This document shows positions 1 to 7,737 of a stretch of DNA of 64,000 nt, piece after piece. Origin of the DNA: JARDZU01 sp963730285 (GTDB taxonomy: Bacteria; Actinomycetota; Acidimicrobiia; Spongiisociales; ZC4RG35); the NCBI GenBank assembly GCA_963730285.1, contig CAVSQY010000001.1, positions 186,001 to 250,000 on the forward strand, read 5' to 3'. Made by a program: the position numbers and the translations under genes. The first letter of the stretch is position 1. Each line of letters begins with the position of its first letter. A model generated the notes under the pieces. That model saw nothing but the letters and a program-made list of their open reading frames with translations, did not search any database and was not told the origin of the DNA.

Positions 1-731
1 TGAGTTACGGCCTCGATGAGCGGACCGACGCGCAGGGTGCCCTGGCCGTAAGGGATGTGACGGATCTCACCGGCGGCCCCGAATTCGTTGTCGGAGAACT
101 GGGTCTGGAGGGGGGAGACCATCCAGCCGGGGAAGTGATCGTGGATGAAGCCGAGCACGGAGGCGAATGCCTCTTTCGAAGTCAGCCCGCCCCCGGTCAT
201 GGCGTGGAGATGGGCCCAGTCGACGACGGGACGCACGAATTCGTACTCGGAGGCCAGCTGGGCGATGTCACCGAGGCTCCCGAAGGAATGCTGGTTGCCC
301 GCTGTCTCGAGCCCCAGACCGACACCCAGCCCAATCACCTTCGGCGCCACCTGATCGAGTCTCTCCCTGATCCGGCCCATCAGCACCTCAGGATCCTCGG
401 AGTAGTTGGACCCGAAGTGCGCCACGATCACAGTGGCGCCCAGCCAACGGCCGAGCTTCATGGTGTGCTCCAGGGCGGCCAGCGACTGTTTCCCCCGATC
501 CGGGTCGGGTAGCGTCAGCCCGGCGAAGTAGGGCGCATGGACGGAGAGTCGGAGATCCCGGATGGCGGCCAGAGCCCCAAAGTCGCGGCACCGCTTTTCC
601 TTCCACGGGAAACCATCGACAAAGGGAAGCTCGAGAGCTCGATGGCCCTTGTCCACCAGCTCATCGAGGAAAGTCTGATCCTTGTCTTCCTCGGGAGGGA
701 GGCTCGAAATCCCAAAACGGATCGATGTCAC
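1..731 (-). CDS. Endonuclease IV-like TIM-barrel protein (3' end outside window)
   Basis: The reverse strand reads as an open frame from a GTG at 731 to the window edge, about 243 codons without a stop. The translation has the pattern of the endonuclease IV / xylose-isomerase-like TIM barrel superfamily: LRLSVHAPYF near residue 62, GATVIVAHFG near 97, LGLETAGNQHSFGSL near 140 and VVDWAHLHA near 169. The histidine, glutamate and aspartate in these strands sit where the family's metal ligands lie. Members of the family cut DNA at abasic sites, but the superfamily also contains sugar isomerases, so the substrate is not proven. An in-frame TGA lies just upstream of the GTG, so 731 is the outermost possible start. 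The start is only 17 bp from the divergent lipoprotein gene, which leaves little room for separate promoters. Confidence 0.75.
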   Translation of the reverse strand, partial: MTSIRFGISSLPPEEDKDQTFLDELVDKGHRALELPFVDGFPWKEKRCRDFGALAAIRDLRLSVHAPYFAGLTLPDPDRGKQSLAALEHTMKLGRWLGATVIVAHFGSNYSEDPEVLMGRIRERLDQVAPKVIGLGVGLGLETAGNQHSFGSLGDIAQLASEYEFVRPVVDWAHLHAMTGGGLTSKEAFASVLGFIHDHFPGWMVSPLQTQFSDNEFGAAGEIRHIPYGQGTLRVGPLIEAVT

Positions 732-748
732 CGTCTGTAGTGTGCCTC

Positions 749-1861
749 ATGCACAAACGGGTTCAATTCTTCCTGGTCGCAGCAACCGTTCTCGCCATCG
801 TGACGGCATGCAGCTCGACGACGGCGGACACGACGAGCACCACGGGAACCACACCGGTTTCGGTCACTGCCACATCTGAAACCACCACCACCACGACCAC
901 AGTGGCGGCTACGACCACAGCGAGCCAGTCGACCACCACGGCCCCGGAACCCGATCAGACCACGACCGTGCTCCTCTACCCCTTCTCCGAGCTCGGATCC
1001 GAATGGTCCGAGGTGTTTATCCCATACGGCCAGACCGAGGACACCCTTGGGACCTCCCCTGGCGGTGACAACGGCAGTGTCGACTGGGGACCCGAGTACG
1101 GCACGCAGACCCCCGATCGGACCTGGTGGTTTCTCGATGCAGCCAGTTTGCGCATCGCCCACTTCTCTGAGGACGGCAACTATCTCGATCAGATCGTCAT
1201 GCCGGCCGACCTCCTGAGCCAAGGCATCTACTTCCAGTACCAATTGCCCCAGGCGCTCGACGACGGCCGCATCTTCATCAGCGGGTACGACCTCCCGCTT
1301 GTTCGCATCGCCGACGGTGCCGTATCCGGGACCTCCCTCGAAAATTCGATCCCCTGGACCACCACCGACGGCAGTCGTCTGTATGGGTTCAGCCTCGGCG
1401 GTGGCGCCATGGTGCGGCTCGATCCTGACAATCCGCCGATCGAAGACGTCGAATGGTTTACCACCCGGAGCGGGACGAGGTACCGAGCCAGGGTCCAGGG
1501 CGATGGGGTGCTGATCGAGCTTCCCGATGGGCCTGTCCCGCTGACCAGAACTCTGAAACTGCGATTCTCCGAGGACCCGAACGTCGTGGCCCACGCCGGC
1601 ATCGAGGTCGCGACCGGAGTTGATGGGTCCATTTTCCTGCTGCTCTATGGAGCACCCGAATCGGACGAGACAATGGGTGTAGGGGCCTTTCTCACCATCT
1701 CGGCCGATGGGCAGGTCGGCGATTCCCAGCCGATCAGGGACCCGTTCAGCCCTTCCGACCCGGGCAGCCCGGCTCATCTCGGTGTCACGCCCGAAACCTC
1801 GACACCATGGCTGATGATGATCGACGAGGACGGGGTCAGGGTCTACACCCGGGGCGATTGA
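749..1861 (+). CDS. Secreted lipoprotein with Thr-rich linker, unknown function
   Basis: The ATG at 749 begins a lipoprotein signal (MHKRVQFFLVAATVLAIVTACSS) with a basic start, hydrophobic core and lipobox V-T-A-C. An in-frame ATG at 725 would put eight extra residues before the signal and is less likely. After the cysteine comes a 45-residue stretch dominated by threonine (TTTTTT runs), typical of extracellular linkers in high-GC actinobacteria. About 290 residues follow with repeating short strand-turn patterns rich in W, G, D and hydrophobic residues, which suggest a beta-propeller-like sensor or binding domain; this is inference only. I recognise no catalytic motif. The stop lies 19 bp inside the convergent MarR gene. 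Confidence 0.75.
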   Translation: MHKRVQFFLVAATVLAIVTACSSTTADTTSTTGTTPVSVTATSETTTTTTTVAATTTASQSTTTAPEPDQTTTVLLYPFSELGSEWSEVFIPYGQTEDTLGTSPGGDNGSVDWGPEYGTQTPDRTWWFLDAASLRIAHFSEDGNYLDQIVMPADLLSQGIYFQYQLPQALDDGRIFISGYDLPLVRIADGAVSGTSLENSIPWTTTDGSRLYGFSLGGGAMVRLDPDNPPIEDVEWFTTRSGTRYRARVQGDGVLIELPDGPVPLTRTLKLRFSEDPNVVAHAGIEVATGVDGSIFLLLYGAPESDETMGVGAFLTISADGQVGDSQPIRDPFSPSDPGSPAHLGVTPETSTPWLMMIDEDGVRVYTRGD

Positions 1862-2328
1862 TCGTCGGTCGCTTCAGGCTTCGTCGCAGCCTCACCGATC
1901 TCGCCCATCGCCTCGGAGAGAGCTTTGGCTCGCTCATTTCCGAGTGTGTCGAACACCAGCTTCCTGACTGTCGCCAGATGGCCGCTCGAAACACCCTCGA
2001 GATGCGTCACGCCGGCTTGGGTCAGGTGCGTCTCGACGACACGACCGTCCCCGGTTCCCTGCCTGCGTGAGACCCAGCCTTCCTTTTCCATGCGTGAGAT
2101 GGCATGGGTGAGACGGCTGGGTGAGAACCCCACCTCGAGAGCGAGGTCACTCATCCTCTTTGTGCGGCCAATCGACCGGTGAAGGTGGCTGAGAATCTCA
2201 TAGTCGTCATGAGTCATCCCAGCTTCATCTCTCAATTGTCGATCCAGGGCATTGAGGAGAGATCGCATCCCACCGACGAGGCGAAACCACGCTCGAAGCT
2301 CGGATCGGGTCAGTTTCTGAGTCGACAT
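1843..2328 (-). CDS. MarR family transcriptional regulator
   Basis: A 161-residue protein with the MarR winged-helix layout: a dimerisation helix at the N terminus (LRAWFRLVGGMRSLLNALDRQL), a recognition region with L-A-L-E-V-G-F-S-P-S-R-L-T-H-A-I-S-R-M near residue 75, and the wing D-G-R-V-V-E-T-H-L-T near 100. The ATG at 2328 has AGGTGG just upstream; a TTG at 2364 would add 12 residues and would lie inside the likely operator. It is transcribed away from the glyoxalase-fold gene at 2415. By analogy with other MarR pairs it probably controls that gene and itself in response to a small, possibly phenolic or electrophilic, ligand. Confidence 0.88.
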   Translation of the reverse strand: MSTQKLTRSELRAWFRLVGGMRSLLNALDRQLRDEAGMTHDDYEILSHLHRSIGRTKRMSDLALEVGFSPSRLTHAISRMEKEGWVSRRQGTGDGRVVETHLTQAGVTHLEGVSSGHLATVRKLVFDTLGNERAKALSEAMGEIGEAATKPEATDDQSPRV

Positions 2329-2352
2329 CTGCCACCTGGTCGCCGGAAATAT

Positions 2353-2364
2353 TTGAACCTTCAA
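2353..2364. promoter_or_regulatory. Candidate MarR operator
   Basis: The sequence TTGAA-CC-TTCAA is a perfect 5-bp inverted repeat. It lies in the 86-bp region between the divergent MarR and glyoxalase-fold genes, with a second palindrome GTTAAC at 2369-2374. MarR proteins typically bind such short AT-rich palindromes between divergent promoters. Assignment to this MarR protein is inference from position. Confidence 0.45.
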
Positions 2365-2414
2365 CCATGTTAACCACTATGTTCCATCACAAGCCCCACT
2401 GAACGGAATGGATC

Positions 2415-2930
2415 ATGTCAATACATCGTCTCAACCATGCGGTGCTCTACGTGCGCGACGCAGAGAAGTCTGCAGAGTTCTACACGGAGATACTCGGGTT
2501 CCGAAAGCTGCCGTTGGAGTTCCCCGGTGCCGTCTTCATGCAGGCGGAAGGCTCTACCAACGACCACGATCTCGGCCTGTTCTCGATCGGCGAGAGTGCT
2601 GCCCCCTCCCCAGCCGGTCGTAGCGCCGTCGGCCTCTACCACCTCGCATGGGAGGTCGACACCCTCAACGACCTGGCCGACGTCGGCCAGCGACTGACCG
2701 AGAGCGGTGCGTTGGTCGGCGCGACCGACCATGGAACGACCAAGGCGGTCTACGGGCGTGACCCCGACGGGCTCGAATTCGAGATCGCCTGGTTGGTGCC
2801 TGCGGACCGACTGACCGACGACATGATTCCCACCGCTCGGAGACTCGATCTCCAGGCGGAGATCGAGCACTTCGGCGGCGACACTTTGGGTGGTGTGGGA
2901 GTAAGCCGGCCGGCCACGGCCCAGACCTGA
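2415..2930 (+). CDS. VOC (glyoxalase / extradiol dioxygenase fold) protein
   Basis: A 171-residue protein starting MSIHRLNHAVLYVRDAEKSAEFY, the classic first beta-alpha-beta module of the vicinal oxygen chelate family. A metal-ligand histidine sits at residue 8, a second conserved histidine lies in GLYHLAWEV near 77, and the final strand GLEFEIAW near 122 carries the ligand glutamate. Such proteins bind a divalent metal and act as glyoxalase-type isomerases, catechol 2,3-dioxygenases or antibiotic-binding proteins. The single-module length fits a small ring-cleavage or glyoxalase-like enzyme. The divergent MarR gene suggests substrate-inducible expression. The exact substrate cannot be read from the sequence. 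Confidence 0.85.
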   Translation: MSIHRLNHAVLYVRDAEKSAEFYTEILGFRKLPLEFPGAVFMQAEGSTNDHDLGLFSIGESAAPSPAGRSAVGLYHLAWEVDTLNDLADVGQRLTESGALVGATDHGTTKAVYGRDPDGLEFEIAWLVPADRLTDDMIPTARRLDLQAEIEHFGGDTLGGVGVSRPATAQT

Positions 2931-2949
2931 CCCCATTCTGTGGGGTCAG
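2927..2949 (+). terminator. Hairpin after the VOC gene
   Basis: CTGACCCCA and TGGGGTCAG form a perfect 9-bp stem with a 5-base loop, starting at the stop codon of the VOC gene. No U-run follows, so this is either a GC-type terminator, common in high-GC actinobacteria, or an mRNA-stabilising hairpin. It separates the gene from the tRNA downstream. Confidence 0.55.
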
Positions 2950-3006
2950 ATGCGGGGGGCGAAGGTATCCTTTGGATTGGGCTGTCGGTCAGACCGGCCC
3001 GCTCCA

Positions 3007-3079
3007 GGGTCTCTAGCTCAATTGGTAGAGCAGCGGGCTTTTAACCCGAAGGTTCGGGGTTCGATTCCCCGGGGACCCA
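3007..3079 (+). tRNA. tRNA-Lys (anticodon TTT)
   Basis: A 73-nt cloverleaf. The acceptor stem is GGGTCTC pairing with GGGACCC (with G-U pairs), plus discriminator A. The D arm contains AGCTCAATTGGTAGAGC, the anticodon loop is CTTTTAA with anticodon TTT, and the T arm contains GGTTCGATTCC. The CCA end is not encoded. No attachment-site duplication or integrase is visible next to it. Confidence 0.97.
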
Positions 3080-3161
3080 CGAGACGTTTGGCCAGGCGGC
3101 ACATAAGGATTAGTCGAAATCGCGCCGGCCCTGTCACCAGCATCGAGCTACCGTCTCGCCG

Positions 3162-3845
3162 ATGATGGATGGCGGCATCTTTGTCCTCTTTGCCATCCTG
3201 GCAGTGGCCCTGGTCGCAGGGGCCTTGATCAGTGCGGCTCGCCGCAGGGACGCAGCCAAGACTGTGGCCGCGAGCCTGGGGCTCCAATACACTTCGGGCG
3301 ATCCCCTGGACCTGGTCCACCTCCCGCATCGTCTTTTCCGCAGAGGGGACCGACGCCGAATCGACACCACCCTGTATGGGGTTCGAGAGGGCCGTCAAGT
3401 TGCGCTCTGCGACTACGTCTATACCGACGTCACCCATAACGCAGACGGCACTACCAATGAGAGCAACACCCGTATGTCGCTTTGTGCCGTGACGCTCGAC
3501 CTACCCCTCCCCTGGATCGCGATAGCCCCCGAGGGCCTGGGCCGGCGATTTCTAAACGCCATCTCGGTGGGCAACGATGTGCAGTTCGAATCGGACGAGT
3601 TCAACCGTGCCTTCACGATCCTGAGCTCCGAGCGAGATTTTGCCTACACCTTGATCGACCCGGCCATGATGGAGTGGCTGATGGCGACGCCAAGGTCTCT
3701 TCAATTCGAGATCGACGGCGCTCAACTGATCACGGCGACCCGGCAGCTGGCGTGGGAGGAGATGCCCGGCTTCGCCGACACGGCCCTCGAGTTCACCAAG
3801 CGGATTCCACCACTTGTCCCAGAGAAATACGGGTCAGGAGCGTGA
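3162..3845 (+). CDS. Membrane-anchored DUF3137-like protein next to LemA
   Basis: A 227-residue protein with one N-terminal transmembrane segment (about residues 5-25) followed by a basic stretch and a soluble domain. The pattern LPHRLFRRGDRRRIDTTLYG ... VALCDYVYT resembles DUF3137-type proteins, which are often encoded beside LemA. The next gene is indeed lemA, and the two overlap by three bases (GTG inside the TGA), so they are translated together. The role of this pair is not established; a membrane-surface complex is likely. The family call rests on pattern memory and context. Confidence 0.65.
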   Translation: MMDGGIFVLFAILAVALVAGALISAARRRDAAKTVAASLGLQYTSGDPLDLVHLPHRLFRRGDRRRIDTTLYGVREGRQVALCDYVYTDVTHNADGTTNESNTRMSLCAVTLDLPLPWIAIAPEGLGRRFLNAISVGNDVQFESDEFNRAFTILSSERDFAYTLIDPAMMEWLMATPRSLQFEIDGAQLITATRQLAWEEMPGFADTALEFTKRIPPLVPEKYGSGA

Positions 3846-4414
3846 TCACTTCCAACCCCGCTGCGTTCATCGTCGTCCTCGCCCTCCTCGCACTCGCGGT
3901 CTGGTGGATTGCGATCTACAACCGGTTGGTCAAGCTTCGCCAACTCATCGTCAACTCGTGGTCCAACGTCGAGACCGAGCTCAAAAGGCGTTACGACCTG
4001 ATACCCAGCCTGGTGGAGACCGTGAAGGGTTACGCCGCCCATGAGCGGGAGGTCTTCGAAGCTGTAGCAGCAGCCAGGTCTGCCGCTCAGGCAACGAACG
4101 GCGAAGACCCAGCGACCCAGGAACAGCCGGAGAAAGAGTTGATCGTGAGGTTGCGAGGGCTCCTTGCCGTGGCAGAGAGCTATCCGGAGCTGAAGGCTTC
4201 CGAGCACTTCCTCGATCTGCAGAATCAGCTGGCCAGCACCGAGGACCGGATCCAACTGGCGAGACGCATCTATAACGCCAATGTGCGGGACAACAACATC
4301 CTCATCCAGTCGATACCGTCGCGATGGGTGGCGGCGACAGGGAACTTCACCAGCGCTGACTTCTTCGCAATCGACCCAATCGAAGGCGAGGCTCCCACGG
4401 TCGACCTCGGCTGA
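3842..4414 (+). CDS. lemA: LemA family protein
   Basis: A 190-residue protein with the LemA signature: one N-terminal membrane helix (AAFIVVLALLALAVWWIAIYN), then YNRLVKLRQLIVNSWSNVE and LKRRYDLIPSLVETVKGYA, and near the end LASTEDRIQLARRIYNANVRDNN. LemA proteins have a short outside N terminus and a helical coiled-coil domain. Their function is still unclear. The GTG start at 3842 overlaps the preceding stop, so the two are co-translated. The C terminus ends in an acidic tail after ADFFAIDP. Confidence 0.93.
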   Translation: MITSNPAAFIVVLALLALAVWWIAIYNRLVKLRQLIVNSWSNVETELKRRYDLIPSLVETVKGYAAHEREVFEAVAAARSAAQATNGEDPATQEQPEKELIVRLRGLLAVAESYPELKASEHFLDLQNQLASTEDRIQLARRIYNANVRDNNILIQSIPSRWVAATGNFTSADFFAIDPIEGEAPTVDLG

Positions 4415-4468
4415 GCCGCCAGACCTTCCGGCCCAACGGGCGACGATTACGCGATTACGGTGCCTCCC

Positions 4469-4846
4469 ATGTCCGCCGCAGTAGTTGCCGTCAGCCTCAT
4501 AGCGCTCGTCGCCCTGTTCCAGATCGCCCTCGCCATCGGGGCTCCGTGGGGCATCGCCGCCTGGGGTGGCCAGAACCATGGCGTCCTCTCCAGACGCCTC
4601 TGGATCGCGAGCGCTGTCTCAGCCATGGTGCTGGCCCTGACCGGATGGGTGGTCCCGGCGAAATCGAGCGTGGTCGACGTCTCTCCCATCCCGAGCGACT
4701 GGCTCACCGTGGCGACATGGGTCGTGACCGGCTACTTCCTCCTGGGGACACTGGCCAACCTGGCGTCACGCTCAAAGCCTGAACGACTGTGGGGCCCGAT
4801 CTCTTTGGTGATCGCCGTTTGTTGCGGGCTTGTCGCTGCGGGCTGA
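4469..4846 (+). CDS. Small integral membrane protein, unknown
   Basis: A protein of about 125 residues with four predicted transmembrane stretches: SAAVVAVSLIALVALFQIALAIG, LWIASAVSAMVLALTGWVV, WLTVATWVVTGYFLLGTLANLA and LWGPISLVIAVCCGLVAAG. It resembles the four-helix small membrane proteins common in actinobacteria. An upstream GTG at 4460 would add three residues. It ends five bases before the convergent frameshifted gene, so the two transcripts meet here. No function can be assigned. Confidence 0.65.
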   Translation: MSAAVVAVSLIALVALFQIALAIGAPWGIAAWGGQNHGVLSRRLWIASAVSAMVLALTGWVVPAKSSVVDVSPIPSDWLTVATWVVTGYFLLGTLANLASRSKPERLWGPISLVIAVCCGLVAAG

Positions 4847-4850
4847 CGCC

Positions 4851-5538
4851 CTAGACCTTTCGGTCCCGTCGCAGCAGGGTCCTGACGGCCGAGTTCTTCC
4901 AGATGTTGCCCATCTGGTCCCATTGGCGGCGCCTGTCGACCAGGTTCATCTGCTTGATCACCACCGCATCGGTGCCGTAGTGGGCAGCCAGCTGGGTGAG
5001 AGTGTGGGTCCAGATCTTGTCTTCCAGACGACTGGTGTAGAGCCGGAAGCTCGCCTCGTACAACGGGTCGTTTGCCCTTACCAGAAGGTGGATATGAGCC
5101 ACGGTGGCGTCATCCTCCTCGTGGGCGCTGAAGGTGATGATCGCTGCCCACGGATGGCCCTCGGGGGTCATGTACGACCACGAGCGATCGTCGGCGTAGA
5201 TCACCCTGACGCCGGTCGTCACCTTGGTGGGGCCTTTGCCACCGGCGATGACGGCGATCTCGCCGGGCGCAATGCCGGCGGCAGGTGCGTAGAACTTGTT
5301 GGACGGATACCAGAACTCCCCGAAGTTCGCCTTCCAGGTGGCGATCAACTCTTCGGGTGTCGGCCCTACCACCCTGGTTTCGTAGGTCTTCTGCCAAAGC
5401 TGGCCGAAGCCCTGGAGCGGGCCGGTCGGCTTGCGTCCCCTCGACATTCCCCTTGAAGGCCGCCCCCTCGGCCGTCTCGCCCACATGAAATGCATCGATC
5501 GGCTTGGCCCAATTCTCCGTGTCTCTTGGCTCGGTCAT
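4851..5538 (-). pseudogene. Conserved actinobacterial protein, interrupted by a +1 frameshift
   Basis: Translation starts at an ATG at 5538 with a strong AAGGAG ribosome site, giving MTEPRDTENWAKPIDAFHVG ... FKGNVEG. The sequence then continues in another frame as RKPTGPLQGFGQLWQKTYETR and runs to 4851. Reading CCCC at 5437-5440 (GGGG on the coding strand) as three bases joins the two halves into NVEG-RKPTGPLQGFG and one protein of about 228 residues. The C-terminal part (FYAPAAGIAPGEIAVI, MTPEGHPWAAIITFS, HIHLLVRANDPLYEASFRLY) looks like a well-conserved soluble actinobacterial family of unknown function. Codon use is normal on both sides, so this is either a recent mutation or a base-call error. 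Confidence 0.7.
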
Positions 5539-5572
5539 CTCATCTCCTTTTCGCCCATATCTATCGCGTGGA

Positions 5573-5618
5573 CGTTCCGTCATCGTTACGAGATCCGATT
5601 AACCCTTCCGTAACGATG
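5573..5618. promoter_or_regulatory. CGTTACG/CGTAACG regulatory element in a divergent promoter
   Basis: CATCGTTACG at 5581-5590 and CGTAACGATG at 5609-5618 form a perfect 10-bp inverted repeat with an 18-base spacer between the divergent genes at 5538 and 5638. Read on the minus strand, 5593-5573 gives TCTCGTAACGAT, two variable bases, then CGGAACG. That pattern recurs upstream of the phosphatase-kinase gene at 9354-9374. It is a candidate regulator site or promoter core. Confidence 0.5.
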
Positions 5619-5637
5619 GGCGACCACAATGGAAGCG

Positions 5638-7026
5638 ATGAGCTCATACGACGCGGCCGTTGTCGGCGCCGGCCCCAACGGTCTCGCGGCTGCGGTCGAG
5701 CTCGCCCGGTCGGGATTGAGCGTGCTCCTGGTGGAGGGTGCCGATGAGATCGGAGGCGGCACCAGGACCGCGGAGCTGACCCTTCCCGGATTCCTGCACG
5801 ATGTGTGCTCAGCCATCCACCCGTCGGGGATCGCCTCACCGTTTTTCAACCAGATCGGCCTAGACGTCGACTGGGTCCAACCTCCGATCCCTTTCGCTCA
5901 TCCTCTCGACGGGGGTCGCGCCGTGGCCCTTCATCGCTCTGTGGAGGACACCGCAGCTCAGTTGGGATCGGACGGCGATCGATACATCAGTCTGATGGGA
6001 CCGCTCGTCGACCAGATCGAGGCAGTGGTAGAGGATGTTCTCAGCCCCATGACCATCGTCCCCAAGCATCTCCGCTCTTTCACCCGGGTGGCTGCAGTCG
6101 GCGGTCTGCCCGCATCGATGCTCGCAAGGCTCTTCTCGACCGAAGAGGCAAAGGCGCTTCTGGCCGGGATGTCCGCTCACTCCATAGCCCCATTCACCTC
6201 GATGGCCACCTCGGGGGTGGGATTCATGCTGGGAGCGATCGGCCACGCCCATGGCTGGCCGCTGGCACGTGGCGGGTCACACACGATCGCTGACGCTCTC
6301 GCCCAACAACTCACGGGCCTGGGCGGGGTCATCGAGACAGGGCGGATGGTCGACTCGATCGACGAGTTGCCAGCCGAGCTGGTTCTGCTCGATGTCATGC
6401 CGCCCGCCGCTTATCGGATGGCGAGACATCGTTTGTCGGCCTCCAGCCGACGGCGTCTGCTCGCCTGGAAGCCCGGGCCCGGCATCTTCAAGGTCGACTG
6501 GGCACTCGACGCCGCCATCCCCTGGGGGGATGACCTCAGCGGTCAGGCGGGGACAGTTCACCTGGGCGGCAGTTTTCCCGAGGTGGAGGCAGCGGAGCGA
6601 GCGGTGTTCGACGGACGACACCCTGAGCGACCGTTCGTCCTGCTGGCGCAGCAATCACTGTTCGACAAAACCAGGGCACCCGACGGCAAGCAGACGGCCT
6701 GGGCCTACTGCCACGTCCCCAACGGGTCATCGGTGGACATGACAGAGGCAATCGAGAGGCAGGTCGAGAGATTCGCCCCGGGTTTCAGCGAACTGATCCT
6801 GGAGCGGGCGACCAGGGGATCATCGGGGTTCGAGACCTACAACCCCAATTACGTCGGGGGCGACATCGGCGGCGGCCGGTTCGGCCTGAGGAAGGTCCTG
6901 CAGATGGGGAATAGCCGGCCATTCGACTTCGGCAACGGTGTCTTCCTGTGCTCGTCGGCCGCCCCGCCTGGCGCCGGCGTTCACGGGATGTGCGGGTATT
7001 ACTCGGCGCGAGCTGCGCTCAGCTGA
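5638..7026 (+). CDS. FAD-dependent oxidoreductase, phytoene-desaturase/PYROXD2-like
   Basis: A 462-residue protein with an N-terminal dinucleotide-binding fold: YDAAVVGAGPNGLAAAVELA (GxGxxG) and the acidic end of the second strand in VLLVEGADEIGGG-TRT. The family motif GFLHDVCSAIHP follows near residue 48. The C terminus has the second flavin-contact region GNGVFLCSSAAPPGAGVHGMCG. This layout matches the phytoene-dehydrogenase-like flavin amine oxidase group, which oxidises lipid or isoprenoid-like substrates, but no carotenoid genes are nearby. The ATG at 5638 is preferred because it places the GxGxxG motif at the usual distance; 5629 is possible. It ends 11 bases from the convergent STAS gene. 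Confidence 0.85.
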   Translation: MSSYDAAVVGAGPNGLAAAVELARSGLSVLLVEGADEIGGGTRTAELTLPGFLHDVCSAIHPSGIASPFFNQIGLDVDWVQPPIPFAHPLDGGRAVALHRSVEDTAAQLGSDGDRYISLMGPLVDQIEAVVEDVLSPMTIVPKHLRSFTRVAAVGGLPASMLARLFSTEEAKALLAGMSAHSIAPFTSMATSGVGFMLGAIGHAHGWPLARGGSHTIADALAQQLTGLGGVIETGRMVDSIDELPAELVLLDVMPPAAYRMARHRLSASSRRRLLAWKPGPGIFKVDWALDAAIPWGDDLSGQAGTVHLGGSFPEVEAAERAVFDGRHPERPFVLLAQQSLFDKTRAPDGKQTAWAYCHVPNGSSVDMTEAIERQVERFAPGFSELILERATRGSSGFETYNPNYVGGDIGGGRFGLRKVLQMGNSRPFDFGNGVFLCSSAAPPGAGVHGMCGYYSARAALS

Positions 7027-7036
7027 GCTCGACGTC

Positions 7037-7387
7037 TCAGGCGACCGAAGCGAGAGCCGAAGACTCGTCTGGAAAGAGGCCGATCGCCTCATCGAGGCGA
7101 GTCAATGAGAAGATCTCTCGATAGTGGTCGCTCAGCCCATAGGCGAGGAGGCCTTGGCCCGCTCGCTGGGCACGGATGAGAGTTGTGACCAACAGACCTA
7201 TCCCGCCACTGTTCATGTAGTCGAGGCCTTCGAAGTTGAGGATGACAGCACGGGCACCTGCTCCGGCCTCTTCGTGAGCCGTAGCGATCTCGCTCTCGGC
7301 AAAAGACGTGATCTCGCCTTTGATGTCGATGACGCGAATGCCCTCGGCGATCTCGCGAATGTCCATGGTCAGGTTTGCGGTGGGCAT
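7037..7387 (-). CDS. STAS-domain anti-sigma factor antagonist
   Basis: A 116-residue protein consisting of one STAS domain. The hallmark phosphorylation loop is LDYMNSGGIGLLV, with the serine normally phosphorylated by an RsbW-type kinase. In partner switching, the unphosphorylated form binds the kinase/anti-sigma factor. The ATG at 7387 has GAGG at a reasonable distance. It is the last gene of a three-gene unit with another STAS protein and a phosphatase-kinase fusion. The two STAS proteins are clearly paralogous (both contain GLSDHYREIF/VF-x-x-TRL) and may be alternative substrates of the same enzyme. Confidence 0.9.
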   Translation of the reverse strand: MPTANLTMDIREIAEGIRVIDIKGEITSFAESEIATAHEEAGAGARAVILNFEGLDYMNSGGIGLLVTTLIRAQRAGQGLLAYGLSDHYREIFSLTRLDEAIGLFPDESSALASVA

Positions 7388-7401
7388 CAATGTTCCTCTT
7401 C

Positions 7402-7737
7402 TCAGTTACCCGTATTTGCGTCTTCGTAGATGTGCATGAAATCGGACAGGCGAGTGATCTGGAAGACCTCGCGGTAATGATCGGATAGCCCGAAGGCCCC
7501 GACTTGGCGTGCCTCGGCTCGAGCCATGGCGAGAACACCCACGATGACCGCTATCCCGGTCGAGTTGATGTAGTCGACGTCTCTGAAATCGAGACGTATC
7601 TCACCCTCTTGGGCAGTGGCCTGGTGGTAGGCGTCTTCGATTGCCTCCTTCGCCCCTCGATTGACTGTCCCATGTAGCTCGATCACCGGACCGGCGTCAC
7701 CGGTCGACAGCGTCGTATCGAACTCATCGCCTGGCAT
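7402..7737 (-). CDS. STAS-domain anti-sigma factor antagonist
   Basis: A 111-residue single STAS domain protein with the motif VDYINSTGIAVIV, in which the serine or adjacent threonine is the likely phosphorylation site. Its ATG overlaps the stop codon of the upstream phosphatase-kinase gene (TGATG), so translation is coupled and the two proteins are probably made in matched amounts. It is the closest partner of the fused enzyme. No sigma factor is encoded in this unit, so the output acts elsewhere. Confidence 0.9.
   Translation of the reverse strand: MPGDEFDTTLSTGDAGPVIELHGTVNRGAKEAIEDAYHQATAQEGEIRLDFRDVDYINSTGIAVIVGVLAMARAEARQVGAFGLSDHYREVFQITRLSDFMHIYEDANTGN

Noticed and set aside
728..1777. 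Long minus-strand open frame opposite the lipoprotein gene
   Set aside because: It is the mirror of a high-GC coding frame. The plus strand has the signal peptide, lipobox and linker, whereas the minus translation is Gly/Arg-rich without any domain pattern.
3007..3079. tRNA-Lys as an integration site for a mobile element
   Set aside because: No integrase, no direct repeat of the tRNA 3' end and no shift in composition is visible on either side.
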